Source of the DNA: Deinococcus sp.
GTDB taxonomy: Bacteria > Deinococcota > Deinococci > Deinococcales > Deinococcaceae
Direction: 5' to 3'
DNA length: 29,282 bases
NCBI RefSeq assembly: GCF_018260405.1
Contig: NZ_JAGLBG010000028.1
Span: 1 to 29,282, forward strand
Of this stretch, positions 17,825 through 25,047 are shown piece after piece. The notes under the pieces are model-generated. The model was not told the origin of the DNA and ran no database searches. It worked only from the letters and a program-made list of their open reading frames with translations. A program made the position numbers and the translations under genes. Within the stretch, counting starts at the first letter, position 1; every line of letters begins with the position of its first letter.

Positions 17825-19447
17825 ATGAGCAAATTGACTGAACTGAGCGCGTGGCAGGCCCTCGAAGACCACTACTACACCATGCAGGATACGCATCTGC
17901 GTGACCTGTTTGCCGCCGACCCCACACGCGGCGAAAAGATGAGTGCCGAGGGCGCGGGACTGTACCTGGACTACAGCAAACACCGCGTAACCGACGAAAC
18001 GCTGAAGCTGCTACTGGCGCTGGCCGAAGAAGTGGGCGTGGCCCAGAAGCGTGACGCCATGTTCGCGGGTGAGAAGATCAATATCACCGAGAAGCGGGCC
18101 GTTCTGCACACCGCGCTGCGTGCGCCCCGTGACGCCGTGGTCATGGTGGACGGCAAAAACGTGGTGCCCGAGGTTCACGAGGTGCTTGACCGTATGGCCG
18201 CCTTCGCTGACGAAATTCGCAGTGGCAAGTGGCTGGGGCACACCGGGCAACCCATCAAAAACATAGTCAACATCGGCATCGGCGGCAGCGACCTGGGGCC
18301 GGTGATGGCTTACGAGGGCCTCAAGCACTACGCCCAGCGCGACCTGACCGTGCGTTTTGTATCCAATGTGGACGGCACCGACTTGGCCGAGAAGACCCGT
18401 GACCTCGACCCCGCCCAGACGCTGTTTATTGTGTCGAGCAAGACCTTTACTACCCAGGAGACCATGACCAACGCCCGCAGCGCCCGCCAGTGGTTGCTCG
18501 GGAGTCTAAAGGATGATGCGGCGGTTGCGCGGCATTTTGTGGCGGTCAGCACCAACGCCGCCGAGGTGACCAAGTTCGGCATCAACACCGCCAACATGTT
18601 CGGCTTCTGGGACTGGGTGGGCGGGCGCTACAGCATGGACAGCGCGATTGGCCTGAGCCTGATGATCGCTGTTGGCCCCGACCACTACCGCGCACTGCTG
18701 GCCGGGTTCCACGAGATGGATGAGCACTTCCGCACCGCGCCCGCCAGCCGGAACCTGCCGATGCTACTGGGGTTGCTAGGCGTCTGGTACAACAACTTCT
18801 TTGGCGCGGAGACAGTCGCTATTTTGCCTTACGACCAGTACCTCGCCTACTTCAGCGCGTACCTGCAACAACTGGATATGGAAAGCAACGGCAAGCATGT
18901 CACGCTAGACAATGAGACGGTGGACTACCAGACCGGCCCGGTGATCTGGGGTCAGCCCGGCACCAACGGCCAGCACGCCTTTTACCAGCTGATTCACCAG
19001 GGCACCAAGCTCATTCCCTGCGACTTTATCGGCTTTTGTCAGACGCTCAATCCCATGGCGCCACACCACGACCTGCTGATGGCGAACGTGTTCGCGCAGA
19101 CCGAGGCGCTGGCCTTTGGCAAAACGCTGGAGCAGGTGCTGGCCGACGGCGTGGACCCGCAGATCGCCCCGCACCGGGTATTCGGGGGCAACCGCCCCAC
19201 CAGCACCATTCTGGCCGACAAACTTACGCCGCATATTCTGGGCGCACTGATCGCGCTGTATGAGCACAAGGTTTTCGTGCAGGGCGTGATCTGGGACATC
19301 AACAGCTTCGATCAGTGGGGCGTAGAGCTGGGCAAGGTGCTGGCGGGTAAAATCGCCCCCGAGCTGCAAAGCGAGGGCGAGCCGGAACTGAAGCACGACA
19401 GCTCGACCAACACCCTGATTAAGCGTTACCGAGCACGGAGAGCCTAA
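17825..19447 (+). CDS. pgi: Glucose-6-phosphate isomerase
   Basis: A 540-aa cytoplasmic enzyme interconverting glucose-6-phosphate and fructose-6-phosphate. Conserved parts include IGIGGSDLGPVMAYEGL (phosphate binding), SKTFTTQETMTNA, FGAETVAILPYDQYL, the region LDMESNGKHV with the catalytic Glu, GTNGQHAFYQLIHQG with the catalytic His, and the C-terminal PGI signature VIWDINSFDQWGVELGK with the catalytic Lys. Length and motif order match the large PGI form (about 540-550 aa) seen in proteobacteria and deinococci. It is monocistronic. Confidence 0.97.
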   Translation: MSKLTELSAWQALEDHYYTMQDTHLRDLFAADPTRGEKMSAEGAGLYLDYSKHRVTDETLKLLLALAEEVGVAQKRDAMFAGEKINITEKRAVLHTALRAPRDAVVMVDGKNVVPEVHEVLDRMAAFADEIRSGKWLGHTGQPIKNIVNIGIGGSDLGPVMAYEGLKHYAQRDLTVRFVSNVDGTDLAEKTRDLDPAQTLFIVSSKTFTTQETMTNARSARQWLLGSLKDDAAVARHFVAVSTNAAEVTKFGINTANMFGFWDWVGGRYSMDSAIGLSLMIAVGPDHYRALLAGFHEMDEHFRTAPASRNLPMLLGLLGVWYNNFFGAETVAILPYDQYLAYFSAYLQQLDMESNGKHVTLDNETVDYQTGPVIWGQPGTNGQHAFYQLIHQGTKLIPCDFIGFCQTLNPMAPHHDLLMANVFAQTEALAFGKTLEQVLADGVDPQIAPHRVFGGNRPTSTILADKLTPHILGALIALYEHKVFVQGVIWDINSFDQWGVELGKVLAGKIAPELQSEGEPELKHDSSTNTLIKRYRARRA

Positions 19448-19453
19448 GCATGG

Positions 19454-19496
19454 GCAGGCCGCCCTTCCCCTGGGTGACTGTGCAGGAGCGGCCTGC
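19454..19496. terminator. Inverted repeat after pgi
   Basis: GCAGGCCGC (19454-19462) and GCGGCCTGC (19488-19496) form a perfect 9-bp GC-rich stem with a 25-nt loop, 7 nt after the pgi stop. It lacks a U-tract, so it may act only as a transcript-end stabiliser. Confidence 0.35.
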
Positions 19497-19568
19497 ACTC
19501 GGTCTGCCCGCGCACCCGCCACGGCTGGGCGCTAGCTTTCCGGTACAGGCCACTCCAGTTCCAGCTAG

Positions 19569-19712
19569 GCCGTCAAGCTGAATCGGCAGTTTCCAGACCT
19601 GAACGGCCTGATCGTCTCCTATGAGGTTCACGCCTCCGCCGATACGCCGCTGAAAGAGTAGCTGAGCGAAATTCTGGCGGCGTGCCGGAGCGTTCAGGGC
19701 AAGCCGGTCTGA
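19569..19712 (+). pseudogene. Decayed coding remnant of unknown family
   Basis: Plus-strand translation from 19569 reads AVKLNRQFPDLNGLIVSYEV, then HASADTPLKE, a TAG at 19659-19661, and LSEILAACRSVQGKPV before a TGA at 19710. The composition is protein-like and runs smoothly across the internal stop, while a further in-frame TAG (19566) blocks upstream extension. It looks like the tail of a lost gene. I cannot name the family, and it could be chance. Confidence 0.35.
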
Positions 19713-19719
19713 ACCCTTT

Positions 19720-20904
19720 TCAGCCCCCGAACTTCACCTTCTGCGGCTCGGGCAGGCGGTAGGCAATTAGGGCGCTGGGAACCAGCAGGGCCAGACTGGC
19801 CAGAGCCGCCGTGGTCGGGGTGGTCACGTCGGCCAGCGCACCGACCAGGAACACCAGCACACCCGCCACGCCCCACGAAAAGCCCATCATGATGCTGCTG
19901 GCGATCGCCACATGGTTCGGCGCGTATTCCTGCGCCGTGACCACACCCACCGGAATCGAGGCGTTGACGGCGGCCCCCACCGCGAAAGTCAGTGGGTAAA
20001 ACCACCAATTAGCCGGGCTGGACAGAATGAGCGCCGCGAAAAACGGAATGGTGCCCAGGATGGCGGCCCGCAGCACTGGCGTGCGCCCGTAGCGGTCACT
20101 GTAGCGCCCGCCCACGATGCCGCCCACGGCGCTGGCAACCGCGTATACCGCCAGCGTGATGCCGACTTCCTTCTGGTGAAAGCCTTTGCCCATCAGGATA
20201 AACGGCAGCATGGCGTTGTAGCCGCTGCTGGCGAGGCTCCGCAGCACGGCCATACCCCATAGCCACACCAGCGGCCCCCGGAAAATCCCGACGTACTCGG
20301 CCAGCCCGACCCGCTTGGCCTTCTGCACCCCGCTGGGCGTGACCGCGAAGGTAAAGGCCGCCACCACCACGCCGATCAGAGCGAACCAGGGCAGATGAGT
20401 CAGCCCGACCCCAGCGAACACCGGCCCCAGAGACATCCCCGCTGTCCCCCCGGCGCTGAAGATGCTGGCCCACAGCCCGCGCTTGTCGGGGGGGCTGTTC
20501 TGGGCCACGTAGGCTGCCCCCGCCGGATGAAAAAAGCCGCTGCCGAAGCCCGCCACCGCGATCAACAGAATCAGGCCCCCAAACCAGGGCACAAAACCCA
20601 TCATGGTCAGGCCGATGCCAGTCAGCAGAGGGCCCAGCGCCGCCGCGTACCGCCGGTCGATTCGCTCGCCCACGATGCCCAGCAGGGGCTGAAACACGCT
20701 GCTGGTCAGGCTGTAGATACTGCCCAGCAGGGTCACCGCCGCGATGCTGACGCCGTATTTGCTTTGCAGCGCCGGGGTCAGCGGAGTGAGCATGGCCCCA
20801 TAAGCGTCGTTGATAAAATGTCCGGCGGTCACGGCCAGAGCGATGGCGGCGGCATTCTGAACCGCCCTGTGGGTTCCGGTTCCAGTCTGAACAGTGGGCT
20901 GCAT
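19720..20904 (-). CDS. MFS transporter, fosmidomycin-resistance (Fsr)-like
   Basis: A 394-aa, 12-TM major facilitator. The opening HFINDAYGAMLTPLTPAL and SIYSLTSSVFQPLLGIVGERIDRR are characteristic of the Fsr group, which exports fosmidomycin and related compounds. A second-half MFS loop, GGRYSDRYGRTPVL, is also present. Whether it exports a drug or a metabolite is open. TATGTT lies 7 nt before the ATG at 20904, which is preferred over the in-frame ATG at 20916 because that one overlaps the -10 element. It is divergent from the gene at 21031. Confidence 0.87.
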   Translation of the reverse strand: MQPTVQTGTGTHRAVQNAAAIALAVTAGHFINDAYGAMLTPLTPALQSKYGVSIAAVTLLGSIYSLTSSVFQPLLGIVGERIDRRYAAALGPLLTGIGLTMMGFVPWFGGLILLIAVAGFGSGFFHPAGAAYVAQNSPPDKRGLWASIFSAGGTAGMSLGPVFAGVGLTHLPWFALIGVVVAAFTFAVTPSGVQKAKRVGLAEYVGIFRGPLVWLWGMAVLRSLASSGYNAMLPFILMGKGFHQKEVGITLAVYAVASAVGGIVGGRYSDRYGRTPVLRAAILGTIPFFAALILSSPANWWFYPLTFAVGAAVNASIPVGVVTAQEYAPNHVAIASSIMMGFSWGVAGVLVFLVGALADVTTPTTAALASLALLVPSALIAYRLPEPQKVKFGG

Positions 20905-20911
20905 CTGCCCT

Positions 20912-20917
20912 AACATA
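20912..20917 (-). promoter_or_regulatory. -10 element of a leaderless promoter for the MFS gene
   Basis: TATGTT on the minus strand is 7 nt upstream of the ATG at 20904. Confidence 0.5.
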
Positions 20918-21018
20918 CGCCTCTGGGACTGGCTTTCTTTGCCGCAGTTCTGTTGCTCTGCAAGCCCCCGCTACTCTGGAAGCCCCGGCCATTTGATTCA
21001 TGCTTACCCCGGAGTTGT

Positions 21019-21024
21019 TACGCT
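21019..21024 (+). promoter_or_regulatory. -10 element of the promoter for the phosphoribosyltransferase-like gene
   Basis: TACGCT is 6 nt before the ATG at 21031. The intervening AGGGGC could double as a Shine-Dalgarno if transcription starts further upstream. Confidence 0.4.
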
Positions 21025-21030
21025 AGGGGC

Positions 21031-21522
21031 ATGATCGTCACCTTCCGCGAAAAGATAGCTCGCGCCCTAACTTCTGATGCCCAGCTTCAGGCCGAGCTGC
21101 GCGGAATGCAGCCTGCTGACTGGGAGCCGCTGGCCGACCTGTTCGCGGCGCGGTTACCCGAGTTCGACGCCGTCTATGCCGTACCCGGTGCCGAGATGCT
21201 GGCGGCGCAGGTGGCGCGTATTCGCGGAGTGCCCGACTACACGGCCAGCGGCTTTCCGACCGGCTCTGGCGAGGTGGCCCTGTTTAGCGTGCATCTTCAG
21301 GCCGCCGAGCGGGCGCGGCAGGCGGTCGAAGCTGCCCAGAACGCCGGGTGGCGCGTGCTGGTGCTGGGCACGGCCGTCGAGCGCACCAACAAGGGGGGCC
21401 GCGCCCTGCTGGCGGCGCTGGGCGTGCAGGTGCGGGCCGCGACCCAGGTGGCCGACACGCCCAGCGGTCTGGTGTTCGAGCGCCGGACCCCCGACCGCTG
21501 GACGACCCAGGCCGCTGAGTAA
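21031..21522 (+). CDS. Conserved protein with a degenerate phosphoribosyltransferase-like fold
   Basis: A 163-aa soluble protein. The segment order suggests a type I PRTase: FDAVYAVPGAEMLAAQVARIRGVPDY (the substrate-side loop), then WRVLVLGTAVERTNKGGRALLAALGVQV at the place of the PRPP-binding VLVVDDVxxTGGT motif, then a final strand. The acidic pair of the PRPP motif is missing (LGTAVE instead of DD), so catalysis by the usual mechanism is doubtful. A binding or regulatory role, or unrelated Rossmann-like ancestry, is possible. It lies tail-to-tail with the ICMT-family gene, 22 nt apart. Nearby purM gives weak context for purine metabolism. Confidence 0.6.
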   Translation: MIVTFREKIARALTSDAQLQAELRGMQPADWEPLADLFAARLPEFDAVYAVPGAEMLAAQVARIRGVPDYTASGFPTGSGEVALFSVHLQAAERARQAVEAAQNAGWRVLVLGTAVERTNKGGRALLAALGVQVRAATQVADTPSGLVFERRTPDRWTTQAAE

Positions 21523-21544
21523 AAGCCGGGGGGCCACTTCCCGG

Positions 21545-22063
21545 TCAGTTTGCCGCGTCGTAGTCGCGCAGGGCAGCTTCCTCGGCGGGAATGCGCACCC
21601 CCAGCAGCAGGGCGGCGTTTAGCAGGCTAAAGGCCAGAGCTGTGCGCCACGCCCCGACGGCCAGCGGCGCTGAGGCGAGTTCCAGCGCCACAACGGTGTA
21701 ATTCGGGTGCTTGAGGAATCTGAACACGCCAGTTTCGACCCGCTTGCCGCCCGGAATAATCAGAATCTTGGTATTCCAGTAGTGGCCGAGCTGCGCCATG
21801 ATGAGGTAACGCAGCGGCTGAAGCAACAAAAACAGCAGCACCAGCGGCCAGTTGACCGCACGGCGCGAGGCCCGGCCCTCTAAGAGCAGGGCCAGCAGCC
21901 ACGCCGGGTGCAGCACAAAAAAAGTCCAGTAATGCCCCTGTCCGTATTCCACCGCGCCGTGTTCCCTGGCCCAGCGCTCGTTGCTGCGGGCATGGCGAAC
22001 TTCGAGTAGGCGCTGGGCGATCAGGCCGCCGACCAGGTACGGGGTAAGTCTGCTGGCTTTCAT
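21545..22063 (-). CDS. Isoprenylcysteine carboxyl methyltransferase (ICMT) family membrane protein
   Basis: A 172-aa membrane protein with four to five hydrophobic segments. The ICMT signature lies in the C-terminal half: GKRVETGVFRFLKHPNYTVVALELASAPL, where RFLKHPNY is the SAM-binding core, followed by IPAEEAALRDY, the usual closing E.. L...Y. Bacterial members are thought to methylate small membrane-associated substrates, as bacteria lack prenylated CAAX proteins. Substrate unknown. TAAACT is 7 nt upstream of the ATG. Confidence 0.87.
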   Translation of the reverse strand: MKASRLTPYLVGGLIAQRLLEVRHARSNERWAREHGAVEYGQGHYWTFFVLHPAWLLALLLEGRASRRAVNWPLVLLFLLLQPLRYLIMAQLGHYWNTKILIIPGGKRVETGVFRFLKHPNYTVVALELASAPLAVGAWRTALAFSLLNAALLLGVRIPAEEAALRDYDAAN

Positions 22064-22070
22064 GGCGGGC

Positions 22071-22076
22071 AGTTTA
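22071..22076 (-). promoter_or_regulatory. -10 element of a leaderless promoter for the ICMT-family gene
   Basis: TAAACT on the minus strand is 7 nt upstream of the ATG at 22063, with no Shine-Dalgarno between. Confidence 0.5.
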
Positions 22077-22123
22077 GAGCAGCCTGTGCTGCGGGTTCCG
22101 GCTCAGACCAAAGTCCAGGCCCG

Positions 22124-22837
22124 TCAGTGAGTCTGACCCAGGATGTCGTCGGCTCCGGTGGCTTCCAGCAGACTTTCGAGGTGGGCCTCATCGTTGAAAC
22201 ACAGCAGCGTGCCACTGTTTTCGCCCAGCAGCACCCGGGTAATGCTGGTGTTGGTCACACTCAGGCGCGACCAGGCGTTGGCCGGAACGCCGCCCAGGGC
22301 GAGGCCCACTGCGACCCTGACCACGCCGCCATGCGTAAACACCATGACCCGCTCACCAGGATGTCTGGCCCGCAGCTCATAAAAGGCTGCGCCACACCGC
22401 TCGAACAGGTCTTGCATGCTTTCGCCGCCGGGCCGCCGGGTGGCCCACGGGTCGGCCCGGAGCGCCGAGAGGTACTTGGGGTAACGCGCCTTGATGTCTT
22501 CGACTACCAGCCCGGAAAGTTCCCCGACATTGATTTCGCGCAGCTCCGGGTCGAGCTGAACTTCGGCCCTCCCGGCCAGACGCTCGGCCACGATCCGGGC
22601 GGTCTGTGAGGCGCGTTGAAGATCGCTGCTGTAAACGGCTGCGAACCCCTGCGCGGTCAGCCGCTCGGCCAGGGCAGAGGCCTGCAACACCCCCATCGGC
22701 GAAAGCGGCACGTCAGTCTGCCCCTGGTAGCGGCCCGCCACATTCCAGGTGCTTTCGCCGTGGCGCACCACCCACAATTCGGTCGCGGTGGCCCTGTCGG
22801 GGGGCAAAAAACCAGTCGGAGCCAGCTTCTTAATCAA
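22124..22837 (-). CDS. Histidine phosphatase family protein (phosphoglycerate-mutase-like)
   Basis: A 237-aa cytoplasmic phosphatase. The catalytic motif VVRHGESTWN is at about residue 23, with the phosphohistidine His in RHG. YQGQTDVPLSPMG follows, then YSSDLQRASQTA, the LREINVGELSG acidic region, and VFTHGGVVRVA with the second catalytic His. It resembles the CobC/GpmB broad-specificity group rather than true glycolytic mutases. The proposed TTG start at 22837 overlaps the purM stop, indicating co-transcription; a second TTG ten codons later is possible, since the first residues are not conserved. Confidence 0.87.
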   Translation of the reverse strand: MIKKLAPTGFLPPDRATATELWVVRHGESTWNVAGRYQGQTDVPLSPMGVLQASALAERLTAQGFAAVYSSDLQRASQTARIVAERLAGRAEVQLDPELREINVGELSGLVVEDIKARYPKYLSALRADPWATRRPGGESMQDLFERCGAAFYELRARHPGERVMVFTHGGVVRVAVGLALGGVPANAWSRLSVTNTSITRVLLGENSGTLLCFNDEAHLESLLEATGADDILGQTH

Positions 22838-23918
22838 GAGCAGGGCCCGACTGACCGCTGAAGGTCACGCCCTGGCCCCGGACCATTTCGCCGATCTGCC
22901 AGGGCGTTTCGCCTGCGGCCCGCAGCGTTTCCAGCGCCCGCTGAAGCTGCTCAGCAGGCACGATGAACAGAAAACCGACGCCCATGTTCAGCGCCCGGAA
23001 CGCCTCGGCGCGGCTGACCTGCGCCCGCTGCACGATTAGTTCAAAGACCGGCGGCACCGTCCAGGAGGCCGTGTCGATCTGCATGCCGATCCCTTCCGGG
23101 AACACGCGCGGCGGGTTGTCGATCAGGCCGCCGCCTGTGATGTGCGCCATGCCCCTAATCTCGATTTCCGCTTTCTCCAGTGCATCAAAAGCTGCCAGAT
23201 AAGCGCGGTGAGGTACCGGCAGCACCTCCGCCAGGGTTTGACCGCCCAGATCGGTGCGGGCTTTGTGCCAGTCGAGGTCGTCGAGGGCCATCCGCGCCAG
23301 AGAAAAGCCGTTGGTGTGCAGCCCGGCGCTGGGCAGCGCAATGACGCAGTCGCCGGCCTGGATGCGCTGCCCGCTGATAAGCCTGGGCCGGTCGACCACG
23401 CCCACGATGGTACCGACAATGTCCAGCTCGCCCTCGACGTACACGCCGGGCATCTCGGCAGTTTCGCCGCCCAGCAGGGCCACGCCCAGCGCCTCACACG
23501 CCTGCGCCGCCCCGGTCACGACCTCGGCCACGGCTTCGGGGCGCAGTTTGCCCATCGCCACGTAGTCCAGAAAAAAGAGTGGGCGTGCGCCCTGCACCAG
23601 AATGTCGTTGACGCAGTGGTTCACGATGTCGTGGCCCAGCCCGCCGTAGCGCCCGACCTTGACGGCCACCTTGGTTTTGGTGCCCACGCCGTCGGTACTG
23701 GCGACCAGCACCGGCTCGTGCATCTCGCCAAACGCGGCGCGGAACAGGCCACCAAAACCGCCCAAACCGCCCAGCACGTTGGGGCCGTGCGTCCGGGCCA
23801 CCGCTCCTTTCATCAGTTCGACGGCGCGGTGCCCCGCATCAATACTGACTCCTGCCCGCTCATAAGCCGATGTGGCGGCCTGCCCTGTATCCGCCGTGCC
23901 AGTGTTTTGCTCCGTCAT
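22830..23918 (-). CDS. purM: Phosphoribosylformylglycinamidine cyclo-ligase (AIR synthetase)
   Basis: A 362-aa enzyme of the fifth step of purine synthesis, closing the imidazole ring of FGAM with ATP. Family signatures are AGVSIDAGHRAVELMKG, LVASTDGVGTKTKVA, GHDIVNHCVNDILVQGARPLFFLDYVAMGKL, GGETAEMPGVY, GDCVIALPSAGLHTNGFSL and HITGGGLIDNPPRV. Length is slightly above the usual ~345 because of a Thr/Ala-rich start. The ATG at 23918 has GGAGG close upstream and overlaps by 4 nt (ATGA) the stop of a 12-codon upstream ORF, which suggests coupled translation. The histidine phosphatase gene follows with an overlap. Confidence 0.96.
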   Translation of the reverse strand: MTEQNTGTADTGQAATSAYERAGVSIDAGHRAVELMKGAVARTHGPNVLGGLGGFGGLFRAAFGEMHEPVLVASTDGVGTKTKVAVKVGRYGGLGHDIVNHCVNDILVQGARPLFFLDYVAMGKLRPEAVAEVVTGAAQACEALGVALLGGETAEMPGVYVEGELDIVGTIVGVVDRPRLISGQRIQAGDCVIALPSAGLHTNGFSLARMALDDLDWHKARTDLGGQTLAEVLPVPHRAYLAAFDALEKAEIEIRGMAHITGGGLIDNPPRVFPEGIGMQIDTASWTVPPVFELIVQRAQVSRAEAFRALNMGVGFLFIVPAEQLQRALETLRAAGETPWQIGEMVRGQGVTFSGQSGPALD

Positions 23919-23953
23919 GCCCCTCCAGACTTACCATTTTGGTTCATGGTCAT
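23915..23953 (-). CDS. Putative 12-aa leader peptide of purM (MTMNQNGKSGGA)
   Basis: It starts at an ATG 4 nt after a consensus AGGAGG (23958-23963), runs 12 codons and ends in a TGA that overlaps the purM ATG. The arrangement is typical of translational coupling. The Asn/Gln/Lys/Gly make-up shows no codon run suggesting classical attenuation. The ORF caller would miss it by length. Confidence 0.5.
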   Translation of the reverse strand: MTMNQNGKSGGA

Positions 23954-23957
23954 TACG

Positions 23958-23969
23958 CCTCCTAGTTTA
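23958..23969 (-). promoter_or_regulatory. AGGAGG site and adjoining TAAACT upstream of the purM leader
   Basis: On the minus strand TAAACT (23964-23969) abuts AGGAGG (23958-23963). If TAAACT is the -10, the transcript would start only about 3 nt before the leader ATG and lose the AGGAGG. If transcription starts upstream, AGGAGG is a strong ribosome site. Confidence 0.4.
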
Positions 23970-24048
23970 CCTGAGGCTAGGCCGCCACAGTGGGCAGAAG
24001 GATAAACGGAACTTCCCAGCCGGGCGGCCCACCCGGCCAGTCTGAGGT

Positions 24049-24477
24049 TTACCAGGTAGTAGCCGCGCTCGCCTCCATAGCTTTGGGATTTGGCCCCCAC
24101 TTGTTGGAACCGGGCTGACTGTCCAGAATGGTAAGCACCAGCATAACCAGGCTGCCGACCAGCGGCACCAGGGACACCAACAGCCCCCACCCACTGCGGC
24201 CCGTGTCGTGCAGCCGCCGGACGGTCACGGCCAGACTGGGCACCAGGGTCGCCAGCGAATAAAGCCCGGCCAGTCCTATGCTGATCATCGGCAGGCCACT
24301 TGGCGCAGCAGGCATCCCGCTGTCCGGATCGACAGACCCCGAAGTCAGCAGGTAAGGCAAAGACAGCGCCATGCTGATGGCCCAGTTGATTAACGCGAAC
24401 AGCCAGTATTCACGGCGGCGGGCACGGCCCTTGAAGTCGGCGTAGTGGTTGCGAATGACGTTCAGGTACTCATTCAT
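24049..24477 (-). CDS. DUF805 family membrane protein
   Basis: A 142-aa protein with the DUF805 plan. The start MNEYLNVIRNHYADFKGRAR is followed by REYWLFALINW, then TM helices at about 26-45, 66-85 and 100-120. The diagnostic loop TVRRLHDTGRSGWGLL lies between the second and third, and the tail SNKWGPNP is typical. The function of DUF805 is not known. The ATG at 24477 has AAGGAG 8 nt upstream, so the longer frame to 24525 is rejected. It lies about 95 nt upstream of the purM leader on the same strand. Confidence 0.88.
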   Translation of the reverse strand: MNEYLNVIRNHYADFKGRARRREYWLFALINWAISMALSLPYLLTSGSVDPDSGMPAAPSGLPMISIGLAGLYSLATLVPSLAVTVRRLHDTGRSGWGLLVSLVPLVGSLVMLVLTILDSQPGSNKWGPNPKAMEASAATTW

Positions 24478-24530
24478 ACTTTCAGCTCCTTGTCCTGAGT
24501 GACTGGCGGGTACAGTTCCGGTCATTCGGG

Positions 24531-24655
24531 AAAACCACTCGGATGACCTCCGCTTCCCCAGTTAACACCTTCCCCAGCCGACACCTCTGGCTGCTCCCTT
24601 CGTTCGGGGTTCAAACAGTCTCTCACCTGTTCTACACCCGCCAGCCCTTAGGACT
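24531..24655. repeat. Diverged dispersed repeat, family F copy 2
   Basis: It shares CGGGAAAA, GATGACCTCC, CCCCAG, CGGGGTTCAAACA, CTC.CACCTGTT and ACC.GCC with 645-775 in the same order and orientation. It sits upstream of the DUF805 gene. The following ~100 nt (to 24750) show no gene or motif I can identify. Confidence 0.5.
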
Positions 24656-24755
24656 CCGGAGTCTTTGCACAGGCGCAGCAATGTGAGGCCAACTTGACTC
24701 GTCTGGGACGCCATTCGCGTCTCCCTCCCCCTCGCCTCACGCTGTGCGAGTCCTA

Positions 24756-24840
24756 ATACGGACTGCCGATTGAATCAGGCCGTGTTGGACCTAATCTGGG
24801 CACAGGGAAGAAAAGATACGGATTTCGCGGTAGAGACTCG
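24756..24840. repeat. Composite repeat D/E, copy 3 (truncated)
   Basis: It begins ATACGGACTGCC. The 29-nt hairpin is at 24768-24796, with pairing kept partly by G-U wobble and one A-C mismatch. The 71-bp unit begins at 24816 (ATACGGATTTCGCGGTA), but only about 25 nt remain before repeat C begins at 24841-24843. I could not find the missing right half after repeat C, so this copy is truncated rather than cleanly split. Confidence 0.65.
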
Positions 24841-24842
24841 CT

Positions 24843-24974
24843 GCTAAGTACACTGCGTTTATCTTGTAGATAAACCGCGCGGAGCGCGTAGCAGAAGAAA
24901 GTGCGTTGGAGCGGGAATGGAGAGGTTCCGGCGCTTTCCCGGAATCTCGCAATGTTAGCTTCAACGTACTTAGC
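24843..24974. repeat. Repeat C copy 2 (132 bp)
   Basis: The inverted ends are extended here: CTGCTAAGTAC (24841-24851) against GTACTTAGCAG (24966-24976). The outer sequence also mirrors (ACTCGC before, GCGAGT after, offset by 2 nt). The interior is nearly the same as at 5987-6118, including both inner palindromes. It lies between the truncated D/E repeat and the end of the histidine kinase gene. Confidence 0.85.
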
Positions 24975-25047
24975 AGGGCGAGTAGGGGCAAACCTCATTA
25001 GAATAACCAGGCGACAGAAGAACCGGGCGACTTTTGCAAGAGGTTTA

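Noticed and set aside
17421..17828. Possible 136-codon gene upstream of pgi
   Set aside because: It runs through the D/E repeat and the pgi promoter and matches no family, so it is most likely chance.
23142..24005. 287-codon plus-strand open frame
   Set aside because: It is antisense to purM, with His/Gln-rich composition and no recognisable domain.
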